Assembly (NCBI GenBank): GCA_048594725.1
Contig: JBMDXA010000167.1
Coordinates: 1-64,000, forward strand
Direction: 5' to 3'
DNA from: JAFDZV01 sp048594725
GTDB taxonomy: Bacteria > Bacteroidota > Ignavibacteria > OLB7
Length of the DNA stretch: 64,000 nucleotides
Under the pieces are notes generated by a model. The model had not been told where the DNA came from and made no database searches. It saw only the letters and a list, made by a program, of their open reading frames with translations. A program made the position numbers and the translations under genes. This document shows, in pieces, positions 18,389 through 28,004 of the stretch; the first letter of the stretch is position 1, and each line of letters starts with the position of its first letter.

Positions 18389-20157
18389 AGGGGATGATGA
18401 AGCTCATATCGCATGAGAGGAATCTGGTACGTGCCGGATGCATCGCTGCGTGCCTGATGATGCTGGCCGCTTCCGAGGCCGACGCGCAACGAAGCAAGCG
18501 GCAGAGCCAGAAGAAGGGGAAAACGACCCAGGTGCAGAAGAAGAGCAGCTCCAGATCGGCGGCCTCCGGCCCGCGCCGGAGCACATCATCCGATGCGCGC
18601 CGTGCCCCCACTACCGCTCGCACCGGGGCAACCGTTACCGAGCCGGCGGATCAGAGCGGGCCGGCTGATCTGGCGCAGCAGACGGCCGATGGAGGGGGAA
18701 CCGAACAGCCGGTGCAGAGCAAGCGCCCGGCACCGCCGGCGCCCCCGATCACTGCCGAGCAGCTGCAGGCCATGAACCCGTATAAACGGGAGATGGAGGG
18801 ACTTCCTCTGCGGGGATATGCCGAGCCGGAACGCTCTCCCAGGCCAACGCGCCCCATCTACGCCGAAGGAAGCTTCGGGATGTATATGACCGCCGGTCTC
18901 CGTGCCGGTGCCACCGGAAGTTCCTGGCCGTACGATTATTCTGCCCATCTCTCGGCGCAGACCACCGATGGTTTCGTCGATAATGCCTCGCGGCTCGATC
19001 TGCTTGCCGGAGCCAAGGGGGGATATATCATCGACGAGGGGTATGGGATCTTCAGCGGCGGGCATATGGGGGCCGAGGTGGAATACCGTTCCCAGAAGTA
19101 CCGCCGGTATGCCCTGGCAGACGCGCCCGAGCGTGCCGTGGCCGGATGGGATATCGGGATGAACGGACAGAACAGCTACGACGGTACGACGTTCGAGCTG
19201 AACGGCGCCTACCGGCAGCTTGCCCTTACCGATACCGGAGAGGTGGGGGAGCAATCGTTCGATGGCAGCCTGAGCATCCGCACCCCCTACATGGGGCTTA
19301 CCGTCGGCGGCGATGCCGATCTGCATCTTACCTATCTCGATGATAAATCGATCAGCCTTGGGCGGCTGGGGGGATATGCAAAATATTCCACATCGGCATT
19401 TTCTCTACGCGGAGGATTTACCGCCGGCGCGGGAGAAAATTCCGATGGAAATACCACGGTGAAAATCGCTCCGCTGGCGGAAGTGAATTTCTTCCCCCTG
19501 AGCGGAATTACGCTTGGTGCCGGAATTACCGGGGGAATAAGCGGAAGCAATCTTCAGAATTTTCTGGAGATGAACCCCTATGTGATAGCCCGCCCGCAGG
19601 TGCAGCACGAGGTGGAAGGGTTGGGATATACGGCAACCATCCGGATAGAGCCCGCGCAAGCCTTCGGCCTGCGAGTGACCGGCGCCCGGAGCGATTACGA
19701 CCGGTATGCCTATTTCCGTGATACCGATAATGCCCTGTTCGCTCCTGCTTACGAAGAGGCGACGATCACGAAAATCACAGGGGATCTGTATTGGGAAATC
19801 GATCCCAGCGCAATGATTGCCACTATGGCAACCTTCATGGAAAGCAGGCTCGAAGAAACCGGAACGACGATTCCCTACGTTCCGAAATGGGATGCCGAAG
19901 TGATGGTCACGAAACGTCTTGCGGCAATTCCACTGACGATTACGGCAACAGCGCGATATATCGGAGAACGGGAAACCATCAATGGAGCGGTGATGGATGC
20001 GGTTCCTCTGGTGGGAATAAAAGGGCGCTACAGAATAAGCTCCCTGTTCGATATATCGCTCGAGCTCAATAATCTGAGCAATACCCGCTATGAACTGTGG
20101 CCGGGGTACCGGGAACGGGGATTATTCGGGGCGGTGGGAATCGGGATTCGATATTGA
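18385..20157 (+). CDS. Plugless TonB-dependent-receptor-like outer-membrane beta-barrel
   Basis: The 590-residue product has a signal peptide (about 1-35), then about 110 residues of low-complexity Lys/Ser/Arg- and Pro/Ala-rich linker. A barrel follows, with alternating hydrophobic strands from about residue 155 to the terminal aromatic residue (GIGIRY). The last strands (YRISSLFDISLELNNLSNTRYELWPGYRERG) match the C-terminus of TonB-dependent receptors, but there is no plug domain and no clear TonB box. It overlaps the TPR gene by four bases. A TPR periplasmic partner plus plugless barrel suggests a two-protein outer-membrane device rather than a siderophore receptor. Confidence 0.8.
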   Translation: MKGMMKLISHERNLVRAGCIAACLMMLAASEADAQRSKRQSQKKGKTTQVQKKSSSRSAASGPRRSTSSDARRAPTTARTGATVTEPADQSGPADLAQQTADGGGTEQPVQSKRPAPPAPPITAEQLQAMNPYKREMEGLPLRGYAEPERSPRPTRPIYAEGSFGMYMTAGLRAGATGSSWPYDYSAHLSAQTTDGFVDNASRLDLLAGAKGGYIIDEGYGIFSGGHMGAEVEYRSQKYRRYALADAPERAVAGWDIGMNGQNSYDGTTFELNGAYRQLALTDTGEVGEQSFDGSLSIRTPYMGLTVGGDADLHLTYLDDKSISLGRLGGYAKYSTSAFSLRGGFTAGAGENSDGNTTVKIAPLAEVNFFPLSGITLGAGITGGISGSNLQNFLEMNPYVIARPQVQHEVEGLGYTATIRIEPAQAFGLRVTGARSDYDRYAYFRDTDNALFAPAYEEATITKITGDLYWEIDPSAMIATMATFMESRLEETGTTIPYVPKWDAEVMVTKRLAAIPLTITATARYIGERETINGAVMDAVPLVGIKGRYRISSLFDISLELNNLSNTRYELWPGYRERGLFGAVGIGIRY

Positions 20158-20327
20158 TAACGTACTGATAATTATTCGGGGGTCCAGACCATGCGGTTCC
20201 AGTTTCGGACCGCATCCTCCAGGATCGCCGGAATACCGGCCGGAGCAATCCAGCACCCCGGCCTATTCACGGGCGAACCCAACCCCTCTGGTATTGTGTA
20301 CATCATACTGGAGCAGAGGAATTTACC

Positions 20328-21851
20328 ATGGAACCAGAGCAGATGCCAGGGCCGCCGCACGGCGACGATAGAAGCACTCGGATTGGCCGCGTGCCGGAAC
20401 AGGCCGAGCAGAAATATGAACCGCGCGATCTCTCACGTCCGGCGTTCCCGCGTGCCGCCGAGCGTGCCGGGGCTGCCACATCCGCCATGAGCCGCGATGG
20501 GGCAAGACTCCGTACGGTGATGACCAGAGCGGTGGAACGAAATGGCGCCCGGGTTGCCGGTGCCGCCGATGATGAATGGCGTGCCGGTCACGAGCTCGCC
20601 TACGGTGCCCCGCAGCCGGTCCATGATCCCGACGCAGCCTCCCCCATTCCGATGCCGGAACTGGGCCCGGAGGAAGGGGGCAGCCAGACCGGAATCCCGG
20701 CCGTACCGGAGGGCTATCGCGCCACCCGGCTGGTGATACCCCCGGCCGATCGTGCCTCCTCTACGTATGCGGCCGCCGCCTCCGGCGATGAGGGGAAGGA
20801 TGCTACCAGGCTTCGCCCGGTGACCTCTCTGGAACAATTCAAACCGGCCGGGGAACCACCGGCCGCACCCCGCTCCGGCGCTCCGGCGCAGAACCCGGCT
20901 CCTGCCGGCTACGAGTGGAAGGGGCCGGAATCGGGAGAGAGGGCTGCACGAGCTGTTTCCGGCGACGCCACCCGGGAGGATGTCTGGGATGCCGCTGCAA
21001 CCGCGGCAAGCCCAAGGATCGCCAGCGATAACTGGACCGGCGCACGCCGGCACCGCGAGCGGGGAACCGGGGGCTTCAGAAAGGGAGCTACCGCCGCCCT
21101 GACAGTGGTGCTGGGAACTGCGGTGGGAATAGCCCTGTATGCCGGCGGCAGCGGGTATCTCTCCGATTTCTTCTCCAACAGGAACGAAGGGGTGGATAGG
21201 ACCGTAAGCCCCTCGGCGGTTACCGAACGTCCCCAGACAGCGCTGCCCGATACCCGGTCGGCACTGCCATCGGCCGGGATGGCCGCCGATTCCGGTGGCG
21301 GCAACCTCGATTCGGCGCTGGCGGCACGGTACGATCGCTACGCGGTAGAGGATAGAATGGATATTGCCGAGGGGGAGAACCCGGCTCCGAAGCCCGCTCC
21401 GGCGAAGAGTCCGGCGGCCTCGAACCTCCCGGAGAAGCCGGCCGCCAAGGCGGAAACTCCGGCGAAAAAATCTCCGGAGAACTCCCGTACCCCGGCCGCG
21501 GCGGTGACGGCCGGAGATGCCGCCAAGGCGAAAGCCGATGCGAAGAAGGAGGAGAAACTGGCCGCGAAGAAGGAGGAGAAGGGAGCCGATGCCCAGAAGA
21601 AGGAGCAGGCCTCCGCTTCCGCCGGGAAGTATATCGTGCAGGTGCGCGCCACATCGGATGAATCCGAAGCGAACCTTATCGCCAGGAAACTCCGTAAAAA
21701 AGGGATCTCCAATGTGCAGATCGTGCGCTCCGAAAAGAACGGTGCCCCTTTCTTCCGTATACGCTTCACGGCCGCCGGAACCGGCAGTGATGCCCAGGCA
21801 AAGGCCAAAAATGCCGGATTTTCCGATGCCTGGGTGGTGCAGCAGAAGTAA
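20328..21851 (+). CDS. SPOR-domain membrane protein with disordered linker
   Basis: The 507-residue product has a long, low-complexity N-terminal region (about 1-250, rich in Ala, Pro, Gly and Arg, probably cytoplasmic). A single membrane helix follows near 258-278 (TAALTVVLGTAVGIALYAGG). After it come an Ala/Lys/Pro-rich periplasmic linker with KEEKLAAKKEEK-type repeats (about 340-430) and a C-terminal SPOR domain (about 432-507, KYIVQVRATSDESEA to SDAWVVQ). SPOR domains bind denuded peptidoglycan at the division septum, so a role in cell division or wall remodelling is likely. GGAG/GAGG precede the ATG. A strong terminator follows. Confidence 0.88.
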   Translation: MEPEQMPGPPHGDDRSTRIGRVPEQAEQKYEPRDLSRPAFPRAAERAGAATSAMSRDGARLRTVMTRAVERNGARVAGAADDEWRAGHELAYGAPQPVHDPDAASPIPMPELGPEEGGSQTGIPAVPEGYRATRLVIPPADRASSTYAAAASGDEGKDATRLRPVTSLEQFKPAGEPPAAPRSGAPAQNPAPAGYEWKGPESGERAARAVSGDATREDVWDAAATAASPRIASDNWTGARRHRERGTGGFRKGATAALTVVLGTAVGIALYAGGSGYLSDFFSNRNEGVDRTVSPSAVTERPQTALPDTRSALPSAGMAADSGGGNLDSALAARYDRYAVEDRMDIAEGENPAPKPAPAKSPAASNLPEKPAAKAETPAKKSPENSRTPAAAVTAGDAAKAKADAKKEEKLAAKKEEKGADAQKKEQASASAGKYIVQVRATSDESEANLIARKLRKKGISNVQIVRSEKNGAPFFRIRFTAAGTGSDAQAKAKNAGFSDAWVVQQK

Positions 21852-21897
21852 CTGAGCCATACCGACAGTTTACCGGAACCTCTCCTATGCTGAGGCA

Positions 21898-21936
21898 GGC
21901 CGCACGTCATGCTCGACGTGCGGCCATTCCGTTTTT
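21898..21936 (+). terminator. Intrinsic terminator after the SPOR gene
   Basis: Perfect 11-base stem GGCCGCACGTC / GACGTGCGGCC with a six-base loop, followed five bases later by GTTTTT. Confidence 0.9.
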
Positions 21937-22071
21937 AGACTACCCTGATCGTTTTATCGTAATTGTTCTCCGGGGAAACCGTCTGCCGATTGCCTACCAT
22001 CTCCGCATATCGCTATTTTGCCGGAGATAAGGGTATGATCTAGGGTATAGTTCAGGCGTTCCGGAAGAGCA

Positions 22072-23316
22072 ATGCGAATATTACACACCGCCGACTGGCA
22101 CCTCGGGCGTAAACTCGAAGGGCGCAGCCGGCACGATGAACAGCAGCAGGCATTGGATGATATCTGCCGCATCGCCGATGATGAGGGCATCGACGTGGTG
22201 CTGGTGGCCGGCGATATCTTCGACGCCTACAACCCTCCCGCCGAGTCCGAAGCGCTCTTCTACCGGACCATGATCCGCCTCTCCGATGGCGGGCGGCGGG
22301 GTGTGGTGATTATCGCCGGCAACCACGACAGCCCCGATCGTCTCATCGCCTCCGATCCCTATGCGCGTGCCCTCGGGATAACCACCATAGGCTATCCAAA
22401 GGATATCCCCGCACTCTACGATAACGGCCACGACCGGGTGGCGTGCGTGGAGTCCGATCCATCCTTCATCCGCCTGCGGCTTCCCGCCTCCGGACGGATT
22501 CTTACCCTCCTGGCGCTCCCGTATCCGTCGGAATCGCGGCTGCGAGAGCTTCTGACGGCCGATATAGAGGATGAGCGCCAGGCCACCATCGATTACAACA
22601 GGCGGGTACGGCGGTTCATGGAGGAGGGGGAACGCCGCTTTCTCCCCGGCGAGGCCAATCTTGTTGCCAGCCACCTGTTCGTGGCCGGCGGGGCCGAATC
22701 CGAATCGGAACGCCCCATCCAGGTGGGGGGGCTCTATACGGTCGATCCTCTCAGCTTCCCTCCGGAGTCCTCGTATGTGGCGCTGGGACATCTCCATCGT
22801 CCGCAGACGCTCCTTGGCCGGGATGAACTCCCGGTACGCTACTCCGGATCGATTCTTCAGTACAGTTTCAGCGAGGCGGAGCAGGAGAAATCGGTAACGG
22901 TGATAGAATGCGACGGCACCGGATGCACCCATCGCTCCATCCCGCTCGGCAGCGGGCGCATCCTCCGCCAATGGTCGGTGGATGGCCTGCCGGAACTGGA
23001 ATCCCGTCTTGCCGCCCTCCACGGTGATAACTGGCTCTCCATCACCGTAACGCTCGATGATCCCCTTCCCCCGGACTATATGGGAAATCTCCGCAAGGCC
23101 CATCCCGGCATCGTCTTCTGCAACAGCCGTTACCGGATCGAGCAGCAGGATGAAGCCGAAGCGGCGGTCGGCATAGCACACCTCCCGCTGGAGGAACAGT
23201 TCCGCCGGTTCGTGGCATCACGGTTCAACGAGCCCTGCAACGATGCCGTGCTCCGGTTGTTTCTGGAACTTGCCGCCGGCGACCGGAGCGATGCCGGGTC
23301 CGGCACGAAACGCTGA
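22072..23316 (+). CDS. sbcD: Exonuclease subunit SbcD (Mre11-type nuclease)
   Basis: Nuclease half of the SbcCD complex that cuts DNA hairpins and processes blocked ends. The 414-residue product has all calcineurin-like phosphoesterase motifs in order: TADWHLGR (about 6-13), GDIFD near 46, GNHDSPD near 84, the histidine pair in ASHLFVAGG (about 198) and GHLHRPQ near 240. A C-terminal capping domain follows. The start, ATG at 22072, places the first motif at the N-terminus. sbcC follows after 90 bases in the same direction. Confidence 0.96.
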   Translation: MRILHTADWHLGRKLEGRSRHDEQQQALDDICRIADDEGIDVVLVAGDIFDAYNPPAESEALFYRTMIRLSDGGRRGVVIIAGNHDSPDRLIASDPYARALGITTIGYPKDIPALYDNGHDRVACVESDPSFIRLRLPASGRILTLLALPYPSESRLRELLTADIEDERQATIDYNRRVRRFMEEGERRFLPGEANLVASHLFVAGGAESESERPIQVGGLYTVDPLSFPPESSYVALGHLHRPQTLLGRDELPVRYSGSILQYSFSEAEQEKSVTVIECDGTGCTHRSIPLGSGRILRQWSVDGLPELESRLAALHGDNWLSITVTLDDPLPPDYMGNLRKAHPGIVFCNSRYRIEQQDEAEAAVGIAHLPLEEQFRRFVASRFNEPCNDAVLRLFLELAAGDRSDAGSGTKR

Positions 23317-23406
23317 TCGTCGCCGTTCCCGGTCTATCTCTGTTCGCAGGTCTACGGAATCATCATTCTTACGGCCACTCACCCTCCCTCATGTACCGCA
23401 GGTGTT

Positions 23407-26400
23407 ATGAAGCCTCTTCATCTTCAGATATCAGGACTCAACAGCTTCCGCGACCGGGTGTCGATCGATTTCGATCGCCTGCTGATCGGCGGGCTGTTCG
23501 GCATCTTCGGTCCTACCGGCAGCGGTAAATCGACCATCCTCGACGCCATGACCCTGGCCCTGTACGGAAAGGTGCGCCGTGCTCCGGGAGGAACCCAGGG
23601 GATCATCAACGTCAGGGAGCCGAACTGCACGGTCAACTTCACGTTCGAGATCGGGAGCAACGGGGGCCGTAACCGCTATACCATCGACCGGGTTCTGGGA
23701 CGGAACAAGACCGGGGGGATAGAAACCAAGCGGATGCGGCTGCTGAAGTATACCGACGGGATTCCGGTGCCCATCGCCGAGAAGAAACAGGAGTTGAAGG
23801 AGAGCGTGCAGGATATCGTCGGGATCAACGTGGAGGATTTCCTTCGCGCCGTGGTCCTGCCGCAGGGAGCATTTGCCGAGTTCCTCGGACTGGAAACCAG
23901 AGAGCGCGGGGCCGTGCTCCAGCGGTTGTTCGGCCTGCATGATCTCGGCGACCGGCTTACCTCCCTGCTTCGCGAGCGTGCCTCGGAGCTGGCGAGCGCC
24001 CGCGCCGAGGTGGAGGGGCAGTTGCAGCATCTGCGTGCCTATGATGATGCCGCCCTGGCTGCGGCCGGGGATGCGCTGGTGAGGGCAACCGAAGAGCAGC
24101 GTACCGCCCGTGCCCGTCTGGCCGAAGCGGAGGGGAGATACCGGGAGGCGGCCCAGCTCCGGGAATATCTGGAGGAATACCGGCTGCTGCTGGTGTCGGA
24201 TGCCGACCGCAGCTCCCGCGCAGGGGAGCTGGAGGAGATGCAGCGGAGAATCGCGCTGGCGGAGCGGAGCAATGCCATTCTTCCCGCAATCGAGGCGTAT
24301 CGCAATGCCCGGCTGCGCTACAAGGATGCGGAGCTGCGCCATGCGGAGGCCCTTGCCGCCAGAACCGCGGCGGAAGCCCGGCTTGCACCGGCTCGCGAGC
24401 GGCTGGATGGAGCATCGGCACTGTACGATTCCCGCTACGACGTGCTGGGTGCGGAACTGGAAGTGCTGGGCCGGGTACGGGAGGGCAAACAGGTTCTGCT
24501 GGAGAGCCGGGAACGATTACAGCGGATCGAGGCCGATCATGCCGCCGCCTGCGAGCGATGCGCGGAGATCGCCGTGCGCCGCGATAGCGCCGCTGCCATG
24601 CTGGAAGAGGTGGAGCAACGGCTCGCCGCCGCCGAGCGGGAACTGGCGGCACAGAATGTTTCCAGCGGCGAGCGCCAGCTTATCGGCGAATTGAATCTGC
24701 TGATCCGCGAGATACGACGGTTCGATGAGGAGATAGCCGGTAAGGAATCGGAGATCCGGTCGTTATCGGAAGAGCGTGAAGGGCTTGCCGCTGCCGTGCG
24801 CGATGCCCGGGAGCAGGAGGAGGAGGCCGGTTCGGCTGCCGGGCGCCTGGCCGCCGAACGTGATCTTCTGAAAGGGGAACTGGAGCATACGCACGCCGCA
24901 CGTGAAACGCTCCGGGAACGTTCCGCAATCCTGCATCATGGACTGGCCGAGCTTGAAGGGTTCGAGCGCGAGGCCGGCAATCTTCGCACGACCCTGGCGA
25001 AAAAAGGCTCCGATGCGGATGGTGCCCGCAGAACGCTCCAGGAACTGGATGTCCGCCTGAAGGAATCCACATCCTATGAATCGCTGCTGTGGGGGGAGCG
25101 CGAGGCCGTGGCGGCGCTTCGGGAGGATGCGCGCCAGCGCCTGGCCCTTGCCTCGATGCTGGAGCATCTCCATGATGGCGATCGCTGCCCGCTCTGCGGT
25201 TCCTTCGATCATCCCGATCCGTACGATGGAGGGGACGGCGAGGCCGCGGAGCTTGCCCAGCTGGACCGCGAACTGGCCCGTCTGGATGGAAAAGTGCGCG
25301 AATCGCAGGAGCGTGTCCGCGATGTCCAGCAGTCGATAGCGATTGCGGCAACCGGGTTGGAGGGGGCGGAGCTGGCGCTGGAGGGGGCTCGCGAGCAGCT
25401 AGCGGGAACTGAAGCCGCTGCCGCCGCCGTGCTTCAGACATTGATCGACTCCCCTCTTTCCGGTATCGCCGGATTGCGGGAGCTGATAGCCTCCCTGGCC
25501 GAGCAGGATCTGGAGATGAAGGGGAGGATCGAGCGCTCCGGAATCCGTCTTGCCGAACTGGAGGATGATCTGGCCGCCGCCCGGTCGCGTGCCCTTGACG
25601 CCGCCGGAATTCGTACACGGGCCGAGGCCGATCTTGCCGTCCGGGAGGGACTGCTGGGCGATCTCCGCGGGAAATTTAGTGAACTGAACGCTTCTCTGGC
25701 CGCCGAACGCCATGCGTTCGAAACCCGCTCGGCCGGACGCCGGATGGAGGATCTGGGAGAGGAGCTTCAGGCGATGCAGCAGCGCGACCGCCGGGCGGAG
25801 GAGCTGCGCGCGCAGATAGAGACCGAACGCGCTCTGGCGCAGCGCGAACGGGAACGCCTTACCGCGCTCGACCGCCAGGTACGCGAGCAGGAGGGAACAC
25901 GCGATCGTGCCGAGGGGGAACGCCGCAGCCTGGAGGCGGAGATCAGCCGGATGCGCTCGGAGCTTTCCGGGAAACTGGATGCCGTGCTGGCCGAAGCCGA
26001 ACGCGGAACGCCGGTGGAGAAGCTGATCGGCCTGCGCCAGCAGGAGCGGCTGCAGGTGCAGCGCCAGCGTGATGACGCCCGGAAGATCTACGAGGAGGCC
26101 GTGCTGGCGGGGGTGGCGGCAACGGAGAGGGTTGACAATCTATGGAAGGATTTCTGCCGCGAGGAGAAGGCGTGCGATGAGGCCGGGGAGAGATCGCGCG
26201 ATCTCATCAGCGGGGGAGGATTTGCCTCGGCCGATGAAGTGGAAGCCTCCGCGCTTCCCCGCGAAGAGCTGGACCGGCTTCGTAGCGATGCTGCCAGGGC
26301 AGGCAAGGAGCTGGATGAGGCCCGCCGCCGCCTGGAAGAGCTGCGGGAGAATATCGCCGGCAGGGAAATTTCCTCTGCGGAGCTGTCGGGGCTCGGCGAG

Positions 26401-27042
26401 GAACTGGAACGCTCACGGGCAGCCGATGAGGAAGGGATGAAGGGGCTTGGCGGCGCACAGGAGCGCCTGCGCGAATGCCGCGAGAAGAACGCCGAGTGGA
26501 ACCGGGTGCGGATGCAGGATGTGGCGGGGGCCGAAAATGCTGCCACCGCCGACCAGCTTATGAAGTACCTGCGGGGCAATGGCTTCGTCGATTTTCTCGC
26601 CAACGAGCGCCTCTCGGAGATCTGCCGCCGGGCAACGCTCCAGCTGCGGAGTCTTACCGTGGGCCGCCTGGAGATAGGTGCCAGACCGAAAGATGGATTC
26701 TTCATCCGCGATAACGGGAACGGAGCGATCGAACGCTCCCCAAGTTCCCTCTCCGGAGGAGAGACCTTCCTCGTCTCCCTGTCGCTTGCCCTTGCGCTCT
26801 CCGAGACCATCCAGCTTGGGCGCTCGCCGCTGGAATTCTTCTTCCTGGACGAAGGGTTCGGCACGCTGGACAACGATCTGCTGGAAACGGTGATGAGCTC
26901 CCTGGAACGGCTCCGCTCGGAGCATCGCGCCATCGGCGTCATCTCGCATGTGGCACAGCTTCGCGAGCGTATCCCCAGGCGCCTGATCGTCACCCCCCCC
27001 TCGGAACAGGGGGGCTCCACGATCCGCTACGAGGTGGCGTAG
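23407..27042 (+). CDS. sbcC: Exonuclease subunit SbcC (Rad50-type SMC ATPase)
   Basis: ATPase half of SbcCD. The 1211-residue product has Walker A GPTGSGKST near residue 36 and the Q-loop VVLPQGAFAEF near 150. A long antiparallel coiled coil with the zinc-hook CPLC (C594, C597) at its centre follows, then the ABC signature SLSGGETF near 1115 and Walker B FFFLDEGFGTLD near 1142. These are the Rad50 features in the right order and spacing. The zinc hook joins two complexes. Length is slightly above E. coli SbcC because of the coiled-coil arms. It follows sbcD directly. Confidence 0.96.
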   Translation: MKPLHLQISGLNSFRDRVSIDFDRLLIGGLFGIFGPTGSGKSTILDAMTLALYGKVRRAPGGTQGIINVREPNCTVNFTFEIGSNGGRNRYTIDRVLGRNKTGGIETKRMRLLKYTDGIPVPIAEKKQELKESVQDIVGINVEDFLRAVVLPQGAFAEFLGLETRERGAVLQRLFGLHDLGDRLTSLLRERASELASARAEVEGQLQHLRAYDDAALAAAGDALVRATEEQRTARARLAEAEGRYREAAQLREYLEEYRLLLVSDADRSSRAGELEEMQRRIALAERSNAILPAIEAYRNARLRYKDAELRHAEALAARTAAEARLAPARERLDGASALYDSRYDVLGAELEVLGRVREGKQVLLESRERLQRIEADHAAACERCAEIAVRRDSAAAMLEEVEQRLAAAERELAAQNVSSGERQLIGELNLLIREIRRFDEEIAGKESEIRSLSEEREGLAAAVRDAREQEEEAGSAAGRLAAERDLLKGELEHTHAARETLRERSAILHHGLAELEGFEREAGNLRTTLAKKGSDADGARRTLQELDVRLKESTSYESLLWGEREAVAALREDARQRLALASMLEHLHDGDRCPLCGSFDHPDPYDGGDGEAAELAQLDRELARLDGKVRESQERVRDVQQSIAIAATGLEGAELALEGAREQLAGTEAAAAAVLQTLIDSPLSGIAGLRELIASLAEQDLEMKGRIERSGIRLAELEDDLAAARSRALDAAGIRTRAEADLAVREGLLGDLRGKFSELNASLAAERHAFETRSAGRRMEDLGEELQAMQQRDRRAEELRAQIETERALAQRERERLTALDRQVREQEGTRDRAEGERRSLEAEISRMRSELSGKLDAVLAEAERGTPVEKLIGLRQQERLQVQRQRDDARKIYEEAVLAGVAATERVDNLWKDFCREEKACDEAGERSRDLISGGGFASADEVEASALPREELDRLRSDAARAGKELDEARRRLEELRENIAGREISSAELSGLGEELERSRAADEEGMKGLGGAQERLRECREKNAEWNRVRMQDVAGAENAATADQLMKYLRGNGFVDFLANERLSEICRRATLQLRSLTVGRLEIGARPKDGFFIRDNGNGAIERSPSSLSGGETFLVSLSLALALSETIQLGRSPLEFFFLDEGFGTLDNDLLETVMSSLERLRSEHRAIGVISHVAQLRERIPRRLIVTPPSEQGGSTIRYEVA

Positions 27043-27104
27043 CCGGCGAACGAGTTCCGGAGCAGACATCGATCCTCTTTATCATATCCGTCAACGAAGA
27101 TTCA

Positions 27105-27842
27105 ATGCCCATAACCGTAGTCACGATAGATTTCTGGAATACTCTCTTCGATTCGGCCGGCGGAGCACACCGGAATACGGCACGCCTGGACGCGCTCAGG
27201 GAGGCGATCGGGGGAGCGGGATTGTCCTGCGAGGAGTCGCTTCTGGAGGAATCGTACAAGTCCATCTGGGAATATTTCGACGATCACTGGCTCAACCGGC
27301 AGCGCACCCCCACTTCCGAGGAGATGGTGCGGGAGATCTGCAGCCGTGCGCAGGTGGCGCTGGATGAGAAGAGCGTGCTGGATGTGGCCGATAGGTTTGC
27401 CCGTGGCGTGCTCGAACATCCCCCGGCGCTCCTTCCCGGCGTGGCCGAGGGGCTGGAGTATCTGGCCGGACGCGCCGATCTGGCCCTGATTTCCGATACG
27501 GCCTTCTCTCCCGGTTCCATTCTCCGGGAATTGATGGAGTCGGCCGGTATCGCGCGCTACTTTGGTGCCTATATCTTCAGCGATGAGACAGGGGTGGCGA
27601 AACCGCATCCCGATGCATTTCGCCTTGCCCTGGAGCCGTTCGGGGGCAGGCCGGAGGGGGCGGTGCATATCGGTGATATCGAGCGAACCGATATCCGTGG
27701 CGCCAAGGCTGCGGGCATGAAGGCCATCCTCTATCAGGGGGATGATCAGCCGCACAAGTATGCCGAGGAGGCAACCGCCGCCGATGCCACCATGGTGCAC
27801 TGGCGCCAGATCGGTACTCTGTTCGAAATGCTGGACCGGTAG
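27105..27842 (+). CDS. HAD-superfamily hydrolase
   Basis: The 245-residue product has the HAD core: motif I TIDFWNTLFD with nucleophile D9, motif II LALISDT near 127, the lysine in GVAKPHPDAF near 164 and the acidic motif IGDIERTDIRGAKAAG near 186. In motif I the usual second aspartate (DxD) is a tryptophan (DFW), a recognised variant, so phosphatase activity may be reduced or specialised. A helical cap lies at about 20-105. Substrate is unknown. It follows sbcC after 62 bases; a functional link is not evident. A bulged hairpin terminator follows. Confidence 0.85.
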   Translation: MPITVVTIDFWNTLFDSAGGAHRNTARLDALREAIGGAGLSCEESLLEESYKSIWEYFDDHWLNRQRTPTSEEMVREICSRAQVALDEKSVLDVADRFARGVLEHPPALLPGVAEGLEYLAGRADLALISDTAFSPGSILRELMESAGIARYFGAYIFSDETGVAKPHPDAFRLALEPFGGRPEGAVHIGDIERTDIRGAKAAGMKAILYQGDDQPHKYAEEATAADATMVHWRQIGTLFEMLDR

Positions 27843-27909
27843 AGCAATGCTTCCGGCCCGGTACACCACAACGTTGAAGCCATAACCATCCGGTACGGAT
27901 GCGTATGAG

Positions 27910-27945
27910 AACGGCAGCCATGATTTCGCATGGCTGCTGCCGTTT
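27910..27945 (+). terminator. Hairpin terminator after the HAD gene
   Basis: AACGGCAGCCATG pairs with CATGGC-TGC-TGCCGTT (three-base bulge) around a six-base loop, then TTTATAG. Confidence 0.7.
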
Positions 27946-28004
27946 ATAGAGAGCCGACCGAAAACGATACCATTTACTTTATTCCATAGTCCGCGGGTAT
28001 TGCT

